A stretch of 64,000 bases of DNA, from positions 930,381 to 994,380 of the forward strand of contig SACZ01000001.1 of NCBI GenBank assembly GCA_023369685.1, written 5' to 3'. This document shows positions 1-9,508 of the stretch, piece after piece (within the stretch, counting starts at the first letter, position 1; each line of letters begins with the position of its first letter). The stretch is from Prolixibacteraceae bacterium JC049. Lineage in GTDB: Bacteria > Bacteroidota > Bacteroidia > Bacteroidales > Prolixibacteraceae. The position numbers and the translations under genes are program-made. The notes beneath the pieces were generated by a model, which had not been told where the DNA came from, ran no database searches, and saw only the letters and a list, made by a program, of their open reading frames with translations.

Positions 1-61
1 CTACCTCACATCGTTGGTCTGATATTGTCGCAACAATTTTCGTGTGCTTCTTTGATTTCAT
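1..61 (-). CDS. pyk: pyruvate kinase, 5' end only
   Basis: Only the first 20 codons are inside the window; the gene runs off the left edge. Read on the minus strand from the ATG at 61, the peptide begins MKSKKHTKIVATISDQRCEV. This matches the conserved TKIVATISD start of Bacteroidota pyruvate kinase, which converts phosphoenolpyruvate and ADP to pyruvate and ATP in the last step of glycolysis. It is co-directional with aroQ and about 420 nt downstream of it, an order (aroQ then pyk) that I recall from Bacteroides relatives. Identification rests on a short but distinctive stretch. Confidence 0.75.
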   Translation of the reverse strand, partial: MKSKKHTKIVATISDQRCEV

Positions 62-90
62 AGTATCGAATAATTTTGAAAAACAGGCTG

Positions 91-98
91 CAAATGTA
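91..98 (-). promoter_or_regulatory. candidate -7 box for pyk
   Basis: On the minus strand this reads TACATTTG, an exact match to the Bacteroidota -7 consensus TAnnTTTG. It lies about 30 nt upstream of the pyk ATG. I did not find a convincing TTTG -33 element at the usual spacing, so the call rests on the -7 box and its position. Confidence 0.4.
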
Positions 99-484
99 AA
101 AAACTTTTTCAATACATGACTTTCGCAATGGTTTGCGGAAGGCTGAATTAACTTCCAGTTGATGTTGAAAAAGCTTTACATGTATTTAATGCACAAAGAA
201 AAGGAATTGTTTGGGTGGTTGTGTTAATTCTGTGTGAGTTTATAGTCAAGTAATTGTAATGCGAGAGGTAATATTGTAGCTGTTGATTATTAGGTTGTTG
301 GCTGTGGGGTGTTTTGATATATTAATTATGGTTGTATGAATTACACAATCTTCAGTCAATATCTACGTTTGATGTTAACAAAATTGAAGTATTGACATTA
401 AATGCTTAGTGAAATAAAAGATGCTATAAAGCGATCTTTTATTTTACATATATCAATATTTGTGTGTCTAAATATGAGTTTAGA
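99..484. other. intergenic region without a recognisable gene
   Basis: AT-rich spacer between the stop of aroQ and the promoter region of pyk. I see no open frame with coding character, no tRNA and no strong terminator hairpin. It probably holds the 3' end of the aroQ transcript and upstream regulatory DNA for pyk. Confidence 0.5.
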
Positions 485-901
485 TTAAAAATTGAAACTT
501 AACAAAGCAAGTTTATATGAATGTAATCCAAATCCAGCTATACTACCTTTACATACCGGTCCGATAACCGACTCATGCCTGAAGTTTTCACGGGTTAAGA
601 TGTTCGATATATGTACTTCGATTGTGGGTGTATTAACTCCGGATATCGCATCTCTAATTGCTATAGATGTGTGAGTATAAGCGCCTGCGTTGATAATTAT
701 ACCATCGTAGCTGAATCCAACTTCATGGATTTTGTCTATCAATTCTCCTTCTATGTTCGATTGGTAATAATCGAGCTCAATATTATCGAATTCGGCCTTC
801 AAAGTTGACAAGTAATCGGTGAAAGATTGGTTACCATATATATTTTTTTCTCTTACACCTAGTAAATTTAAATTTGGTCCGTTAATAATTTGGATTTTCA
901 T
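485..901 (-). CDS. aroQ: type II 3-dehydroquinate dehydratase
   Basis: Catalyses the dehydration of 3-dehydroquinate to 3-dehydroshikimate in the cytosolic shikimate pathway. At 138 residues it has the normal length of the small type II enzyme. Visible family motifs are NGPNLNLLG (7-15), the lid arginine R17, the catalytic tyrosine in IYG (Y22), NAGAYTHTS in the middle, and EVHISNI followed by the RENFRHES segment containing the catalytic histidine and substrate-binding residues. The ATG at 901 starts exactly at the conserved N-terminus. It is divergent from xerD, with 180 nt between the two starts. Confidence 0.95.
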   Translation of the reverse strand: MKIQIINGPNLNLLGVREKNIYGNQSFTDYLSTLKAEFDNIELDYYQSNIEGELIDKIHEVGFSYDGIIINAGAYTHTSIAIRDAISGVNTPTIEVHISNILTRENFRHESVIGPVCKGSIAGFGLHSYKLALLSFNF

Positions 902-1081
902 AATATTTAATCTTTTTTTGTGGCGAATGAAACTTATTTGTAAAAATCACGTTATTCAAAGTAAACTTAATTTCGGAATGATTAAAATATTTTGAAGGGA
1001 AAAAGGGGGCGATTTCTCTATTATTTAAGTTTACAACACGATATTACAATATAATTGAGGTGAATTTTTTAATTAAATGTT

Positions 1082-1981
1082 ATGAATTGGGAAGAAGCAA
1101 AAGAAGGTTTTGAAGGTTATTTGAAACTGGAGAAATCATTGTCACAAAACTCTGTTAGTGCCTACATTAACGACATTAACAAGTTGATTACTTATTTAGA
1201 GCAGAAGTTTGGGGGCATGCTTCCTGCTGCTGTTCGCTTGGCTCACTTAAAAGATTTTGTTAAGTGGCTGAATGAGGAAGGGGTAAGTCCTCGTACTCAG
1301 GCTCGTACTATTTCTGGGATCAAGTCGTTTTACAAATATTTATTGCTGGAAGAAGTAACCGATATCGATCCTACTTCTTTGTTGGAAGCACCAAAGGTTG
1401 GTCGTAAATTACCAGACATCCTAAGTGCTGATGAGATTGATATGTTAATCAATGCAGTGGATATTTATCGTTCGGAAGGACAACGAAACAAAGCAATTCT
1501 GGAAATTCTTTACGGATGCGGTTTACGTGTGTCAGAATTGGTAAGTCTTCGTATTTCTGACTTGCATTTCGAAAAAGGGTACATTCGTGTACTTGGAAAA
1601 TCGGACAGAGAACGTTTGGTGCCAATTAGCCGTAGAGCAATTGATGAGGTAGAATCGTACCGCAATGGTTACCGTACTTCTTTAAAAGTTGCAGAAGAGG
1701 ATGCAGATATTCTATTCTTGAACAGAAGAGGTCGCAAGTTAAGCCGCGTAATGATCTTTACTATCATTAAGAACCTTGCCGATAAGGTGAAGTTGAATAA
1801 GAAGATTAGTCCACACACATTCCGTCACTCATTTGCAACTCACCTAATTGATGGTGGAGCCGATTTGAGAGTAGTTCAGGAAATGTTAGGACACGAATCT
1901 ATTCTTACTACTGAAATTTATACTCACTTAGATCGAAATTATTTGCAGGATACAATCAATCAATTTCATCCAAGAAAGTAG
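1082..1981 (+). CDS. xerD: site-specific tyrosine recombinase XerD
   Basis: Resolves chromosome dimers at dif together with XerC. The 299-residue protein has the N-terminal SAM-like core-binding domain (about 1-90) and the C-terminal catalytic domain. The full tyrosine-recombinase set can be read: R149 in GCGLRVSEL, H245 and R248 in HTFRHSF, H271 in GHES, and the nucleophile Y280 in TEIYTH. Length and lack of any neighbouring excisionase or att site argue for the housekeeping recombinase, not a phage or ICE integrase. XerC versus XerD is assigned from the aroQ neighbourhood and overall sequence and is not proven. Confidence 0.88.
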   Translation: MNWEEAKEGFEGYLKLEKSLSQNSVSAYINDINKLITYLEQKFGGMLPAAVRLAHLKDFVKWLNEEGVSPRTQARTISGIKSFYKYLLLEEVTDIDPTSLLEAPKVGRKLPDILSADEIDMLINAVDIYRSEGQRNKAILEILYGCGLRVSELVSLRISDLHFEKGYIRVLGKSDRERLVPISRRAIDEVESYRNGYRTSLKVAEEDADILFLNRRGRKLSRVMIFTIIKNLADKVKLNKKISPHTFRHSFATHLIDGGADLRVVQEMLGHESILTTEIYTHLDRNYLQDTINQFHPRK

Positions 1982-1996
1982 TAAAGCATACATTTA

Positions 1997-2071
1997 ATAT
2001 CTGAAGAAATTCAGATATTGGAAAGAAGAAAAATGTTAAGGGGACTTAGAGTACTCTTAACATTTTTTTTT
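1997..2071 (+). terminator. hairpin pair ending xerD
   Basis: Two hairpins follow the xerD stop. The first (1997-2018) is a perfect 9-bp stem ATATCTGAA / TTCAGATAT closed by a GAAA tetraloop. The second has arms AATGTTAAG (2032-2040) and CTTAACATT (2056-2064) followed by a run of T, the classic rho-independent layout. Confidence 0.75.
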
Positions 2072-2199
2072 ACATAAATGTATTGCTGTTTGGAATAATG
2101 CACTTTTGATCTTTTTTTACCTGCTTAAAAACATAAGGTTTTTGCCTTTCAAAAGGATTAATTATGAGTTAGGTACATATTCAGATGCCGAAAAAAACC

Positions 2200-2207
2200 T
2201 ATTTTTG
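2200..2207 (+). promoter_or_regulatory. candidate -7 box for pckA
   Basis: TATTTTTG matches TAnnTTTG and lies 52 nt before the pckA ATG. No good -33 TTTG is seen at 19-21 nt upstream, so confidence is modest. Confidence 0.35.
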
Positions 2208-2259
2208 TTAGTAGAGATACTATGGTTTAACTTCAAAATAAAATTTTTAACTGGGAATT

Positions 2260-3861
2260 ATGAAAAATTTGAATTTAAGCAAGTACGGCATTGTTGGTGT
2301 AAAAGAAATCGTGCATAATCCATCTTATGAACAACTGTTCGCAGAGGAAACAAAAGCAGGATTAAACGGTTTCGAAAAGGGGCAATTGACAGAATTGAAT
2401 GCTGTTAATGTGATGACAGGTGAGTTTACAGGTCGTTCTCCCAAAGATAAATTCATTGTAGATAATGATGAGTCAAAAGATATCTGGTGGACTACTCCAG
2501 AATCACCTAACGATAACAAAAAAGTTTCAGAAGAAGCTTGGTCCCACCTGAAAGAGAATACTGCAAAACAACTTTCAAACAAGCGTCTTTTCGTAATGGA
2601 TACTTTCTTAGGTGCTAATGAGAATAGCCGGTTGAAAGTTCGATTTATTGTGGAAGTTGCATGGCAGGCACACTTTGTGAAAAACATGTTCCTTCGCCCA
2701 TCTGGAGCTGAATTAGAAACCTACGGAGAACCTGATTTCGTAGTATTGAATGCTTCAAAAACGACTAACAAAGAATGGAAAGAGTTCGGAATGAACTCAG
2801 AAGTATATACTGTATTTAACTTGAGAGAGAGAATACAAGTTATCGGTGGAAGTTGGTATGGTGGAGAAATGAAGAAAGGCATGTTTGCAATGATGAATTA
2901 TTACTTGCCAAAAGCAGGTATGGCGTCTATGCACTGTTCTGCCAACGTAGGGAAAGAGGGTGATGTAGCTGTCTTTTTTGGTCTTTCAGGAACAGGTAAA
3001 ACAACTCTTTCTACCGACCCTAATCGTCAACTAATTGGTGATGACGAGCACGGTTGGGATAACGATGGTGTCTTCAACTTCGAAGGTGGATGTTATGCAA
3101 AAACCATCAACCTGGACAAAGATGCTGAGCCAGAAATCTATGGAGCCATCAAACGTAACGCTCTTCTTGAGAACGTAACAGTAAACGAGAATGGTAAAAT
3201 CGATTTCAATGACGGATCTGTTACTGCCAACACTCGTGTTTCTTACCCAATCTATCACATAGAAAACATAGTAAAACCAGTTTCTAAAGCCGGACATGCC
3301 AAGAAGGTTATCTTTTTGACTGCCGATGCATTTGGAGTATTACCTCCGGTAGCGAAGTTAAATCCGGAGCAAACAAAATATCACTTCTTGTCAGGATTTA
3401 CAGCTAAATTGGCTGGTACTGAACGTGGAGTAACCACTCCGCAACCTACTTTTTCAGCTTGTTTCGGTGAAGCTTTCCTATCGTTACATCCAACTAAATA
3501 CGGTGAGGAGTTAGTGAAGAAAATGGAAGAGCACGGAGCAGAAGCTTACCTTGTAAACACCGGATGGAACGGAACAGGTAAACGTATTTCTATTCATGAT
3601 ACTCGTGGAATTATTACTGCAATTCTTGATGGATCTATCGAAAAAGCTCCTACTAAGATTTTGCCTGTCTTTAATCTGGAGATTCCAACAGAGCTAACTG
3701 GTGTTGAAACAGGTATTCTTGATCCTCGTGACACTTATACTGATGCTGCTGAATGGAATACTAAAGCTAAAGATCTTGGTCAGCGTTTCGTTGACAATTT
3801 TGCTAAATACACTGACAATGAAGAAGGAAAAGCACTGGTTGCTGCTGGTCCTCAGTTATAA
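2260..3861 (+). CDS. pckA: ATP-dependent phosphoenolpyruvate carboxykinase
   Basis: Interconverts oxaloacetate plus ATP with phosphoenolpyruvate plus CO2. In anaerobic Bacteroidota it often runs in the carboxylating direction on the route to succinate. The protein has 533 residues, the normal size. Family landmarks are [11 protein letters not shown] near residue 50, the P-loop GLSGTGKTT (241-249), and the metal-binding LIGDDEHGW just after it. The ATG at 2260 gives the expected N-terminus ([13 protein letters not shown]). It stands alone between two terminators, so it is probably monocistronic. Confidence 0.96.
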   Translation: MKNLNLSKYGIVGVKEIVHNPSYEQLFAEETKAGLNGFEKGQLTELNAVNVMTGEFTGRSPKDKFIVDNDESKDIWWTTPESPNDNKKVSEEAWSHLKENTAKQLSNKRLFVMDTFLGANENSRLKVRFIVEVAWQAHFVKNMFLRPSGAELETYGEPDFVVLNASKTTNKEWKEFGMNSEVYTVFNLRERIQVIGGSWYGGEMKKGMFAMMNYYLPKAGMASMHCSANVGKEGDVAVFFGLSGTGKTTLSTDPNRQLIGDDEHGWDNDGVFNFEGGCYAKTINLDKDAEPEIYGAIKRNALLENVTVNENGKIDFNDGSVTANTRVSYPIYHIENIVKPVSKAGHAKKVIFLTADAFGVLPPVAKLNPEQTKYHFLSGFTAKLAGTERGVTTPQPTFSACFGEAFLSLHPTKYGEELVKKMEEHGAEAYLVNTGWNGTGKRISIHDTRGIITAILDGSIEKAPTKILPVFNLEIPTELTGVETGILDPRDTYTDAAEWNTKAKDLGQRFVDNFAKYTDNEEGKALVAAGPQL

Positions 3862-3890
3862 TCAAGATTCTTATTTCTCAATATATATTT

Positions 3891-3918
3891 AAGCTCCACT
3901 TTGGTGGGGCTTTTTTTA
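3891..3918 (+). terminator. rho-independent terminator of pckA
   Basis: Stem AGCTCCAC / GTGGGGCT with a short TTTG loop, followed by seven T, 30 nt after the pckA stop. Confidence 0.8.
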
Positions 3919-4072
3919 TACTTTTACGATTCATATCGAAACGAACTATTTAGATGTTGGATGATCGAATTTTTAGAAGAATAGAGATCATCTGCTATAT
4001 TATGAAAATTCATAAATCTGTGGTAATTGAATGCTACATTGATTTTCAATTTATTACTTATTAAGTCGAAAA

Positions 4073-5083
4073 ATGAATAGAAAACCTTTGGTATCGGTAA
4101 TACTTCCATTTTATAATGCCGCAAATACTTTAGCTGATGCACTTGCCAGCATTGAGAATCAGTCGTATGACAATTTCGAATGTGTTATGGTAAATAATAA
4201 CTCTTCAGACGACGGAGCGAATGTTGCTAAAATATTTTGTGAAAAAGATACTCGATTTCGATTGGTGGAAGAGAAGACGCAGGGAGTTATGTTTGCTTCC
4301 AACAAAGGATCGAATGAGGCCAAAGGAGAATTGATATGTCGAATGGATGCCGATGATGTAATGGCTCCTGATCGATTGAAATGGCAGGTAGCGTTTTTGC
4401 TAAATAATTCGGATTATGGTGCTGTGGCCGGATTGGTGAAATATGTACCACATAAGGAAGATACGGATGGTTTTGCACGATATGTGGATTGGGTAAATTC
4501 TGTGCAATCTTACGATGAAATCATGTTAAATCGATTTGTGGAATCGCCCATTGTAAATCCAACAGCTATGTGGCGAAGTGAAGTAGCTCAACAGTGGGGA
4601 ATGTATCGACAGGGAGATTTCCCGGAAGATTATGAACAGTGGTTACGGTGGTTGGAAAATGGAGTGAAAATTGCAAAAGTTCCCAAAGAGGTGTTGGAAT
4701 GGAACGATTCGGATGGTCGACTTACCCGAACCGATGATATTTATTCCGATGAAGCTTTTTACCGAATTAAAACCGAATACCTGAGTCGGTTTTTAGCAAA
4801 GAAAAATAGTCATCACCCTTCTGTTTTTGTATGGGGAGGAAGTAAGATTTCCCGCAGGCGTGCATTGATGTTGGAAGAGTTCGGTATTGATATTAAAGCT
4901 TATATCGATATCAATAAGAACAGGCAATTGGACAAAGAGGTGATATTTTTTGAAGATATTCCTGAGTCAGATAGCTGTTTTGTGTTGGTTTACTTTAAAC
5001 ACAACGAAAAACGCAAAGAGATTAAAGCTTTTTTGGAAAAGAAGGGTTTTACTGAAGGAGATAACTTTCTACTTTTGTCTTAA
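4073..5083 (+). CDS. family 2 glycosyltransferase with extra C-terminal domain
   Basis: Residues 1 to about 225 are a GT-A fold glycosyltransferase of family 2: SVILPFYNAANTLADAL at the start, VNNNSSDDG, then CRMDADDVMAPDRL with the metal-binding acidic motif, and a later FPEDYEQWLRW segment typical of the acceptor side. Residues about 235-336 form a second domain starting SVFVWGGSKISRRRA and ending in a predicted alpha/beta unit. It resembles the nucleotide-binding-like domain attached to some glycosyltransferases, but I cannot name it. No signal peptide or membrane segment is seen. The acceptor sugar cannot be told from sequence. The 3' end overlaps the convergent YiiX-like gene by 15 bp. 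Confidence 0.85.
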   Translation: MNRKPLVSVILPFYNAANTLADALASIENQSYDNFECVMVNNNSSDDGANVAKIFCEKDTRFRLVEEKTQGVMFASNKGSNEAKGELICRMDADDVMAPDRLKWQVAFLLNNSDYGAVAGLVKYVPHKEDTDGFARYVDWVNSVQSYDEIMLNRFVESPIVNPTAMWRSEVAQQWGMYRQGDFPEDYEQWLRWLENGVKIAKVPKEVLEWNDSDGRLTRTDDIYSDEAFYRIKTEYLSRFLAKKNSHHPSVFVWGGSKISRRRALMLEEFGIDIKAYIDINKNRQLDKEVIFFEDIPESDSCFVLVYFKHNEKRKEIKAFLEKKGFTEGDNFLLLS

Positions 5084-5695
5084 GTTACCCATGTACATCA
5101 GACTTGTATTGGTTGCCATTTCATTGGGATTACAACCGGGCTTTCCTTCAGGAATTTCTATTCCCAGCTTCTGGTAATGCTTTATCCAGGTTTTATTGAA
5201 CTTCCCCGTTTGTGGATTTTTAAATGTCATTGGCTGCAGTTGGAATATTGAATCGGTAGCAAATAGCTCATAAATCAGCTCTGAGCAGTAATACCCTTTG
5301 TCTTCAATAATGTAAGTTGAATTGTAAGGATGACCTAAATATTTAGAGAAATCGTTCAAAGCATTCTCAATAACATTTTGCTTATTCTCTTTAAGGCGAT
5401 AGACAGCTACTTTGTTATTGTTGGCAAATTCAGTTAGATCTTCTTTAACTACGCCCAATTTCGGATCGGCATGCAACACCCAAATTCCCAATTCAGTTGA
5501 GACAACAATGCCCATATGAGTGAAATTGGTACTTTGGTTGGTTTGCGTAACCTTGTCGATGGCTTTCGATAGTTTTCCCGATGTTCCAATAAAAAGTATA
5601 TCGCCTTTTTGTAGCTGGTTGGTTGTTACTTGCGCAGCACTATTAAGACTGGAAAACAACACAACTAAACTACTAATCCACTTAAATCTCTTCAT
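5069..5695 (-). CDS. YiiX/YebB-like permuted NlpC/P60 cysteine hydrolase
   Basis: A secreted 208-residue protein. A longer open frame extends upstream, but the ATG at 5695 is preferred because it is followed at once by a signal peptide (MKRFKWISSLVVLFSSLNSAAQ). The mature part begins with the family hallmark LQKGDILFIGTSG, continues with a histidine in FTHMGIVV, and ends with the cysteine motif GYYCSELIYELF. This is the circularly permuted papain-like arrangement of YiiX, YaeF and related enzymes. Members are thought to be amidases or lipid/peptide hydrolases; the substrate here is unknown. Transcribed divergently from nfo, with 77 nt between the starts. Confidence 0.8.
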   Translation of the reverse strand: MKRFKWISSLVVLFSSLNSAAQVTTNQLQKGDILFIGTSGKLSKAIDKVTQTNQSTNFTHMGIVVSTELGIWVLHADPKLGVVKEDLTEFANNNKVAVYRLKENKQNVIENALNDFSKYLGHPYNSTYIIEDKGYYCSELIYELFATDSIFQLQPMTFKNPQTGKFNKTWIKHYQKLGIEIPEGKPGCNPNEMATNTSLMYMGNLRQK

Positions 5696-5772
5696 TTTTT
5701 TATCTTTAGTCGGTATAAAACCTTTTCGGACTGTTTTTGTTCGGTATGAAGTAATAAAAAAGAATAATAGAA

Positions 5773-6615
5773 ATGAAATATATAGGAGCACACGTTAGTA
5801 CAGCCGGAGGTGTTGAAAATGCACCAGTTAATGCCCATAAATTAGGAGCAACAGCATTTGCTCTTTTTACTAAAAATCAGCGGCAGTGGGTGGCAAAGCC
5901 ACTAACGGAAGATAATATATCGAAGTTTAAAGCCAACTGTGAAAAGTATGGCTATAAGCCGGAGCAGATTTTACCGCACGATAGTTACCTGATTAATTTG
6001 GGACATCCAGAAGAGGCGCCACTGGAGAAATCGCGCAATGCCTTTTTGGATGAGATGCAGCGTTGCGAACAGTTGGGGTTGGATCGTTTGAACTTTCATC
6101 CGGGCAGTCACCTGAAGAAAACAACCGAAAAGGAGTGCTTGGCTACCATTGCCGATTCTATTAACTGGACTTTGGAGAAAACCACTGGAGTAATTGCTGT
6201 AATTGAAAATACAGCAGGTCAGGGAACAAACCTGGGCTTTACTTTCGAGCAGATTGCTGAAATCATCGAGCAGGTGGAGGATAAGTCAAGAGTTGGTGTG
6301 TGTATTGATACATGTCATGCCTATTCGGCTGGTTACGATTTAAAAACCGAAGAAGGTTTTCAGAAGGTGTGGGACGATTTTGATCGAATTATTGGTTTTC
6401 AATACCTGAAAGGAATGCACATCAACGATAGTAAAAAAGAGTTGGGCTCTAAGGTCGATCGTCACGATAGCATTGGGGTAGGAACTTTGGGCTTGGAAGT
6501 GTTTGAACGATTGATGAAAGATCCTCGTTTCGATAATATCCCGTTGGTTTTAGAAACACCTAATACCGAAAAATGGGCCGAGGAGGTAGCATTGCTTCAA
6601 GAGTTGGCGAAATAG
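5773..6615 (+). CDS. nfo: deoxyribonuclease IV (endonuclease IV)
   Basis: A zinc-dependent AP endonuclease that cleaves 5' of abasic sites in base-excision repair. At 280 residues it is full length. The AP2Ec TIM-barrel motifs are all present: GAHVSTAGG at the start, [54 protein letters not shown] with DRHDSIG, and the final ETPNTEKW. The ATG at 5773 gives the canonical [10 protein letters not shown] terminator follows closely. Confidence 0.96.
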   Translation: MKYIGAHVSTAGGVENAPVNAHKLGATAFALFTKNQRQWVAKPLTEDNISKFKANCEKYGYKPEQILPHDSYLINLGHPEEAPLEKSRNAFLDEMQRCEQLGLDRLNFHPGSHLKKTTEKECLATIADSINWTLEKTTGVIAVIENTAGQGTNLGFTFEQIAEIIEQVEDKSRVGVCIDTCHAYSAGYDLKTEEGFQKVWDDFDRIIGFQYLKGMHINDSKKELGSKVDRHDSIGVGTLGLEVFERLMKDPRFDNIPLVLETPNTEKWAEEVALLQELAK

Positions 6616-6640
6616 AAAAATAATCACATAAAACGGGAAG

Positions 6641-6667
6641 AGCACAGATGGATTTCTGTGCTTTTTC
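6641..6667 (+). terminator. rho-independent terminator of nfo
   Basis: Arms AGCACAGA (6641-6648) and TCTGTGCT (6655-6662) around a 6-nt loop, followed by TTTTT. Confidence 0.8.
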
Positions 6668-6686
6668 TATTTAAGAATAGCAGTCG

Positions 6687-6716
6687 TTTCGTGCATGGGA
6701 ATCTTTGCTATCTTTG
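6687..6716 (+). promoter_or_regulatory. promoter for the ABC-F / rlmB operon
   Basis: TATCTTTG at 6709-6716 is an exact TAnnTTTG -7 element. A TTTCG at 6687-6691 lies about 18 nt upstream, close to the -33 TTTG position. It sits between the nfo terminator and the ATG at 6738, leaving a leader of roughly 15 nt. Confidence 0.5.
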
Positions 6717-6737
6717 TGCTGCTTTAAAAAATTACAG

Positions 6738-8681
6738 ATGATATCAGTTGATCAGTTAACCGTTAGTTTTGGAGGTTTCGATCTTTTTAAAAAGATCTCT
6801 TTTCTGGTGACACCTAAAGATCGCATTGGATTGGTGGGGAAAAATGGTGCCGGAAAATCAACCTTATTGAAGATTATTGCAGGAGTGCAAGAGGCCACTT
6901 CTGGGAATGTGGTGATGCCCAAGAGTTCGACCATAGGCTATTTGCCACAGCAAATGAAATTAACTGACGGAAGAACTGTTCGCGAGGAAGCTTTAACAGC
7001 TTTTGAAAGTATTCGTTCGTTGGAGCGAGAAATTGCTCAGATGAATGATGAGCTGGCCAGTCGTGAAGATTACGAATCGGAAGCCTATATGGCACTGATC
7101 AACAAAGTGACCGAAAAGCAGGAGCGATTTGCCATTTTAGGTGGTGGAAACTACGAGGCCGATCTGGAAAAAACATTGTTAGGTCTAGGATTTGTTCGCA
7201 GCGATTTAAGTCGACCGACTTCCGAATTTAGTGGAGGGTGGCGTATGCGAATTGAGTTGGCTAAAATCTTGTTACGAAAGCCCGATCTGTTTCTGCTGGA
7301 TGAGCCTACTAACCACCTCGATATTGAATCGATTCAGTGGTTGGAGAATTTTCTGAAAGATTACAATGGCTCAGTTATCCTGGTTTCGCACGATAAAGCT
7401 TTTCTGGATAATGTGACCAATCGTACGGTAGAGATATCTCTGGGAAAAATCTACGATTACAAAGCCAATTATACGAAATATGTTGAATTGCGTAAAGAGC
7501 GCCGCGAGCAGCAGATGGCAGCTTATCGCAATCAGCAGAAGATGATTGAAGAGACCGAAGACTTTATCGAGCGTTTTCGATATAAAGCTACCAAGGCTGT
7601 TCAGGTACAATCGCGCATTAAGCAGCTTGAGAAGCTGGATCGTATCGAGGTGGATGAAGAAGACAACAGTCGTTTGAGTATGAAATTCCCACCAGCACCA
7701 CGTTCTGGAACTGTTGTGGTGGAAGCCAAAGAGATGAGTAAGTCGTACGACGACTTGCTGGTGTTGGACGATATTGATGCAACCATTGAGCGTGGAGAAA
7801 AAGTGGCCTTTGTAGGAAAAAACGGAGAAGGAAAAACCACTTTGGCGCGAATCATTATGGGCGAATTGGAGTGCGATGGAACCATGAAGTTGGGACACAA
7901 CGTAAAAATTGGTTACTTTGCACAGAATCAGGCCGATCTGCTGGATGAAAACATCACTGTTTTCGATACCATCGATAAGGTAGCAGTGGGCGATATACGG
8001 TTGAAGATTCGCGATATTTTGGGAGCATTTATGTTCTCGGGCGAAGCGGTAGATAAAAAGGTAAAGGTGCTTTCGGGCGGTGAACGTTCGCGTTTGGCCA
8101 TGATTAGAATGTTGCTGGAACCGGTTAACTTATTGGTACTCGATGAGCCTACCAACCACTTGGATATGCGATCGAAAGAGGTGTTGAAACAAGCTTTGGT
8201 CGATTTCGAGGGAACAATAATTCTGGTATCGCACGACCGTGAATTTTTAGATGGATTGGTAGACAAAATATACGAGTTCGGTAATAAGAAGGTGAAAGAG
8301 CACTTGGGCGGTATCTACGATTTCTTGAAGAAGAAGAGGGTAGAGAACTTAAAAGAGCTGGAGCGCAATACCAATGTGAAGCCTGAAAAGGTAGAAGTAA
8401 AACAGGAAAATACCACTGAGCTGAGCTATCAGGAGAAAAAGGAGATCAATAAAATGATTTCCCGTTTCGAAAAAGATGTGAAGAAGAGCGAAGAAGAAAT
8501 TGCCCGATTGGAGCTGAAGGTGGAAGAGCTGGAAGCAGAGTTGGCCAAACCAGAAAATGGAGCCAATGCCGGTATGTTTGCAGAATACGACCAGGCCAAG
8601 AATGGTGTGGAAGAGCAAATGATGAAGTGGGAAGAGCTGAATGAACAACTGGAAGAGTGGTCGGCTAAGAAAACGTGGTAA
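6738..8681 (+). CDS. ABC-F family ATPase
   Basis: A soluble duplicated ATPase of the ribosome-associated ABC-F class; no membrane segments. Domain 1 has Walker A GKNGAGKS, signature FSGGWRMR and Walker B LFLLDEPTNHLD. The linker of about 90 residues is rich in charged residues. Domain 2 has GKNGEGKTT, LSGGERSR and LLVLDEPTNHLD. A C-terminal segment of about 110 residues is strongly coiled-coil, as in the Uup type. The ATG at 6738 (MISVDQLTVSFGG) is preferred over an upstream in-frame start because it sits just after the promoter and begins at the conserved domain. Likely an operon with rlmB 30 nt downstream. Translation factor or housekeeping role is inferred; it is not clearly an antibiotic-resistance protein. 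Confidence 0.9.
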   Translation: MISVDQLTVSFGGFDLFKKISFLVTPKDRIGLVGKNGAGKSTLLKIIAGVQEATSGNVVMPKSSTIGYLPQQMKLTDGRTVREEALTAFESIRSLEREIAQMNDELASREDYESEAYMALINKVTEKQERFAILGGGNYEADLEKTLLGLGFVRSDLSRPTSEFSGGWRMRIELAKILLRKPDLFLLDEPTNHLDIESIQWLENFLKDYNGSVILVSHDKAFLDNVTNRTVEISLGKIYDYKANYTKYVELRKERREQQMAAYRNQQKMIEETEDFIERFRYKATKAVQVQSRIKQLEKLDRIEVDEEDNSRLSMKFPPAPRSGTVVVEAKEMSKSYDDLLVLDDIDATIERGEKVAFVGKNGEGKTTLARIIMGELECDGTMKLGHNVKIGYFAQNQADLLDENITVFDTIDKVAVGDIRLKIRDILGAFMFSGEAVDKKVKVLSGGERSRLAMIRMLLEPVNLLVLDEPTNHLDMRSKEVLKQALVDFEGTIILVSHDREFLDGLVDKIYEFGNKKVKEHLGGIYDFLKKKRVENLKELERNTNVKPEKVEVKQENTTELSYQEKKEINKMISRFEKDVKKSEEEIARLELKVEELEAELAKPENGANAGMFAEYDQAKNGVEEQMMKWEELNEQLEEWSAKKTW

Positions 8682-8711
8682 TAAAAAAGAAAAATAGATA
8701 ACACAAAATAG

Positions 8712-9455
8712 ATGGAACGCAAAGAAAAACAAGAATTACTATACGGATTTCATGCTATCATGGAAGCCATTGAATCAGGTAAAGAGGTGGAGAAACTGCT
8801 GATTAAAAAAGGATTGAAAGGCGATCTTTTTCAGGCATTCTTTATGCAGGTCAGACAGTTGAATATCCCTTTTCAGTATGTTCCAATTGAGAAGTTAAAT
8901 AAGTTGACTCCTCAGAATCACCAGGGAGTAATTGCTTACATTTCGCCAATCGAATTCCACGATCCGGAGAAAGTAATTACTGAGGCACAGGAAGCTGGTC
9001 GCACGCCACTAGTGCTAATTTTGGACAAGGTAACCGATGTGCGTAACTTCGGAGCTATTGCCCGTTCGGCTGAGTGTGCTGGTGTCGATGCCATCATTAT
9101 TCCGGATAAAGGTTCTGCAAGAATCAATGCCGATGCCATTAAAACTTCGGCTGGCGCACTGCACAATATCAAAGTGTGCCGCGTGAAAAACCTGGTTGAT
9201 GTGGTAATGTTATTCCAGCAAATGGAAATTCAGATTATTTCGGCTACTGAAAAAGCAGAGAAATACCATATTCAAGCCGACTTAACCAAGCCAACGGCAA
9301 TCATCATGGGAGCCGAGGACAAAGGAATTGAGCAACGTCTACTTCGCATGTCCGATGAGTTGGTTAAGATTCCAATCAACGGAAAAATTCAATCGCTAAA
9401 CGTATCAGTAGCGGCATCGCTAATGGTTTACGAAGCGGTACGTCAACGCATGTAA
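8712..9455 (+). CDS. rlmB: TrmH-family 23S rRNA guanosine-2'-O-methyltransferase (RlmB)
   Basis: A SPOUT methyltransferase using S-adenosylmethionine to methylate the ribose of G2251 in 23S rRNA (E. coli numbering). The 247 residues comprise an N-terminal substrate-binding domain (about 5-80, including QNHQGVIAY) and the trefoil-knot catalytic domain. Visible motifs are LDKVTDVRNFGAIARSAE, the knot segments IIMGAEDKGI and VKIPINGKIQSLNVSVA, and a C-terminal VYEAVRQR. Assignment to RlmB rather than another TrmH-type enzyme rests on length and the N-terminal domain. Confidence 0.9.
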   Translation: MERKEKQELLYGFHAIMEAIESGKEVEKLLIKKGLKGDLFQAFFMQVRQLNIPFQYVPIEKLNKLTPQNHQGVIAYISPIEFHDPEKVITEAQEAGRTPLVLILDKVTDVRNFGAIARSAECAGVDAIIIPDKGSARINADAIKTSAGALHNIKVCRVKNLVDVVMLFQQMEIQIISATEKAEKYHIQADLTKPTAIIMGAEDKGIEQRLLRMSDELVKIPINGKIQSLNVSVAASLMVYEAVRQRM

Positions 9456-9478
9456 TAGTTTTTACATATATGATTGAT

Positions 9479-9508
9479 AGAGGTGCAGAATTCTGCGCCT
9501 CTTTTTGT
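9479..9508 (+). terminator. rho-independent terminator of rlmB
   Basis: A near-perfect palindrome AGAGGTGCAGAA / TTCTGCGCCTCT (9479-9502) followed by TTTTTG. Its stem resembles the GAGGCGCAA-type hairpins found again near 47.1, 49.3 and 51.7 kb. Confidence 0.75.

Noticed and set aside
1082-1981. integrase of a mobile element
   Set aside because: Length and neighbours (aroQ, pyk, pckA) are housekeeping; there is no att duplication or excisionase.
2106-2318. 70-codon frame overlapping the pckA start
   Set aside because: It covers the pckA promoter and start in another frame and has no family features.
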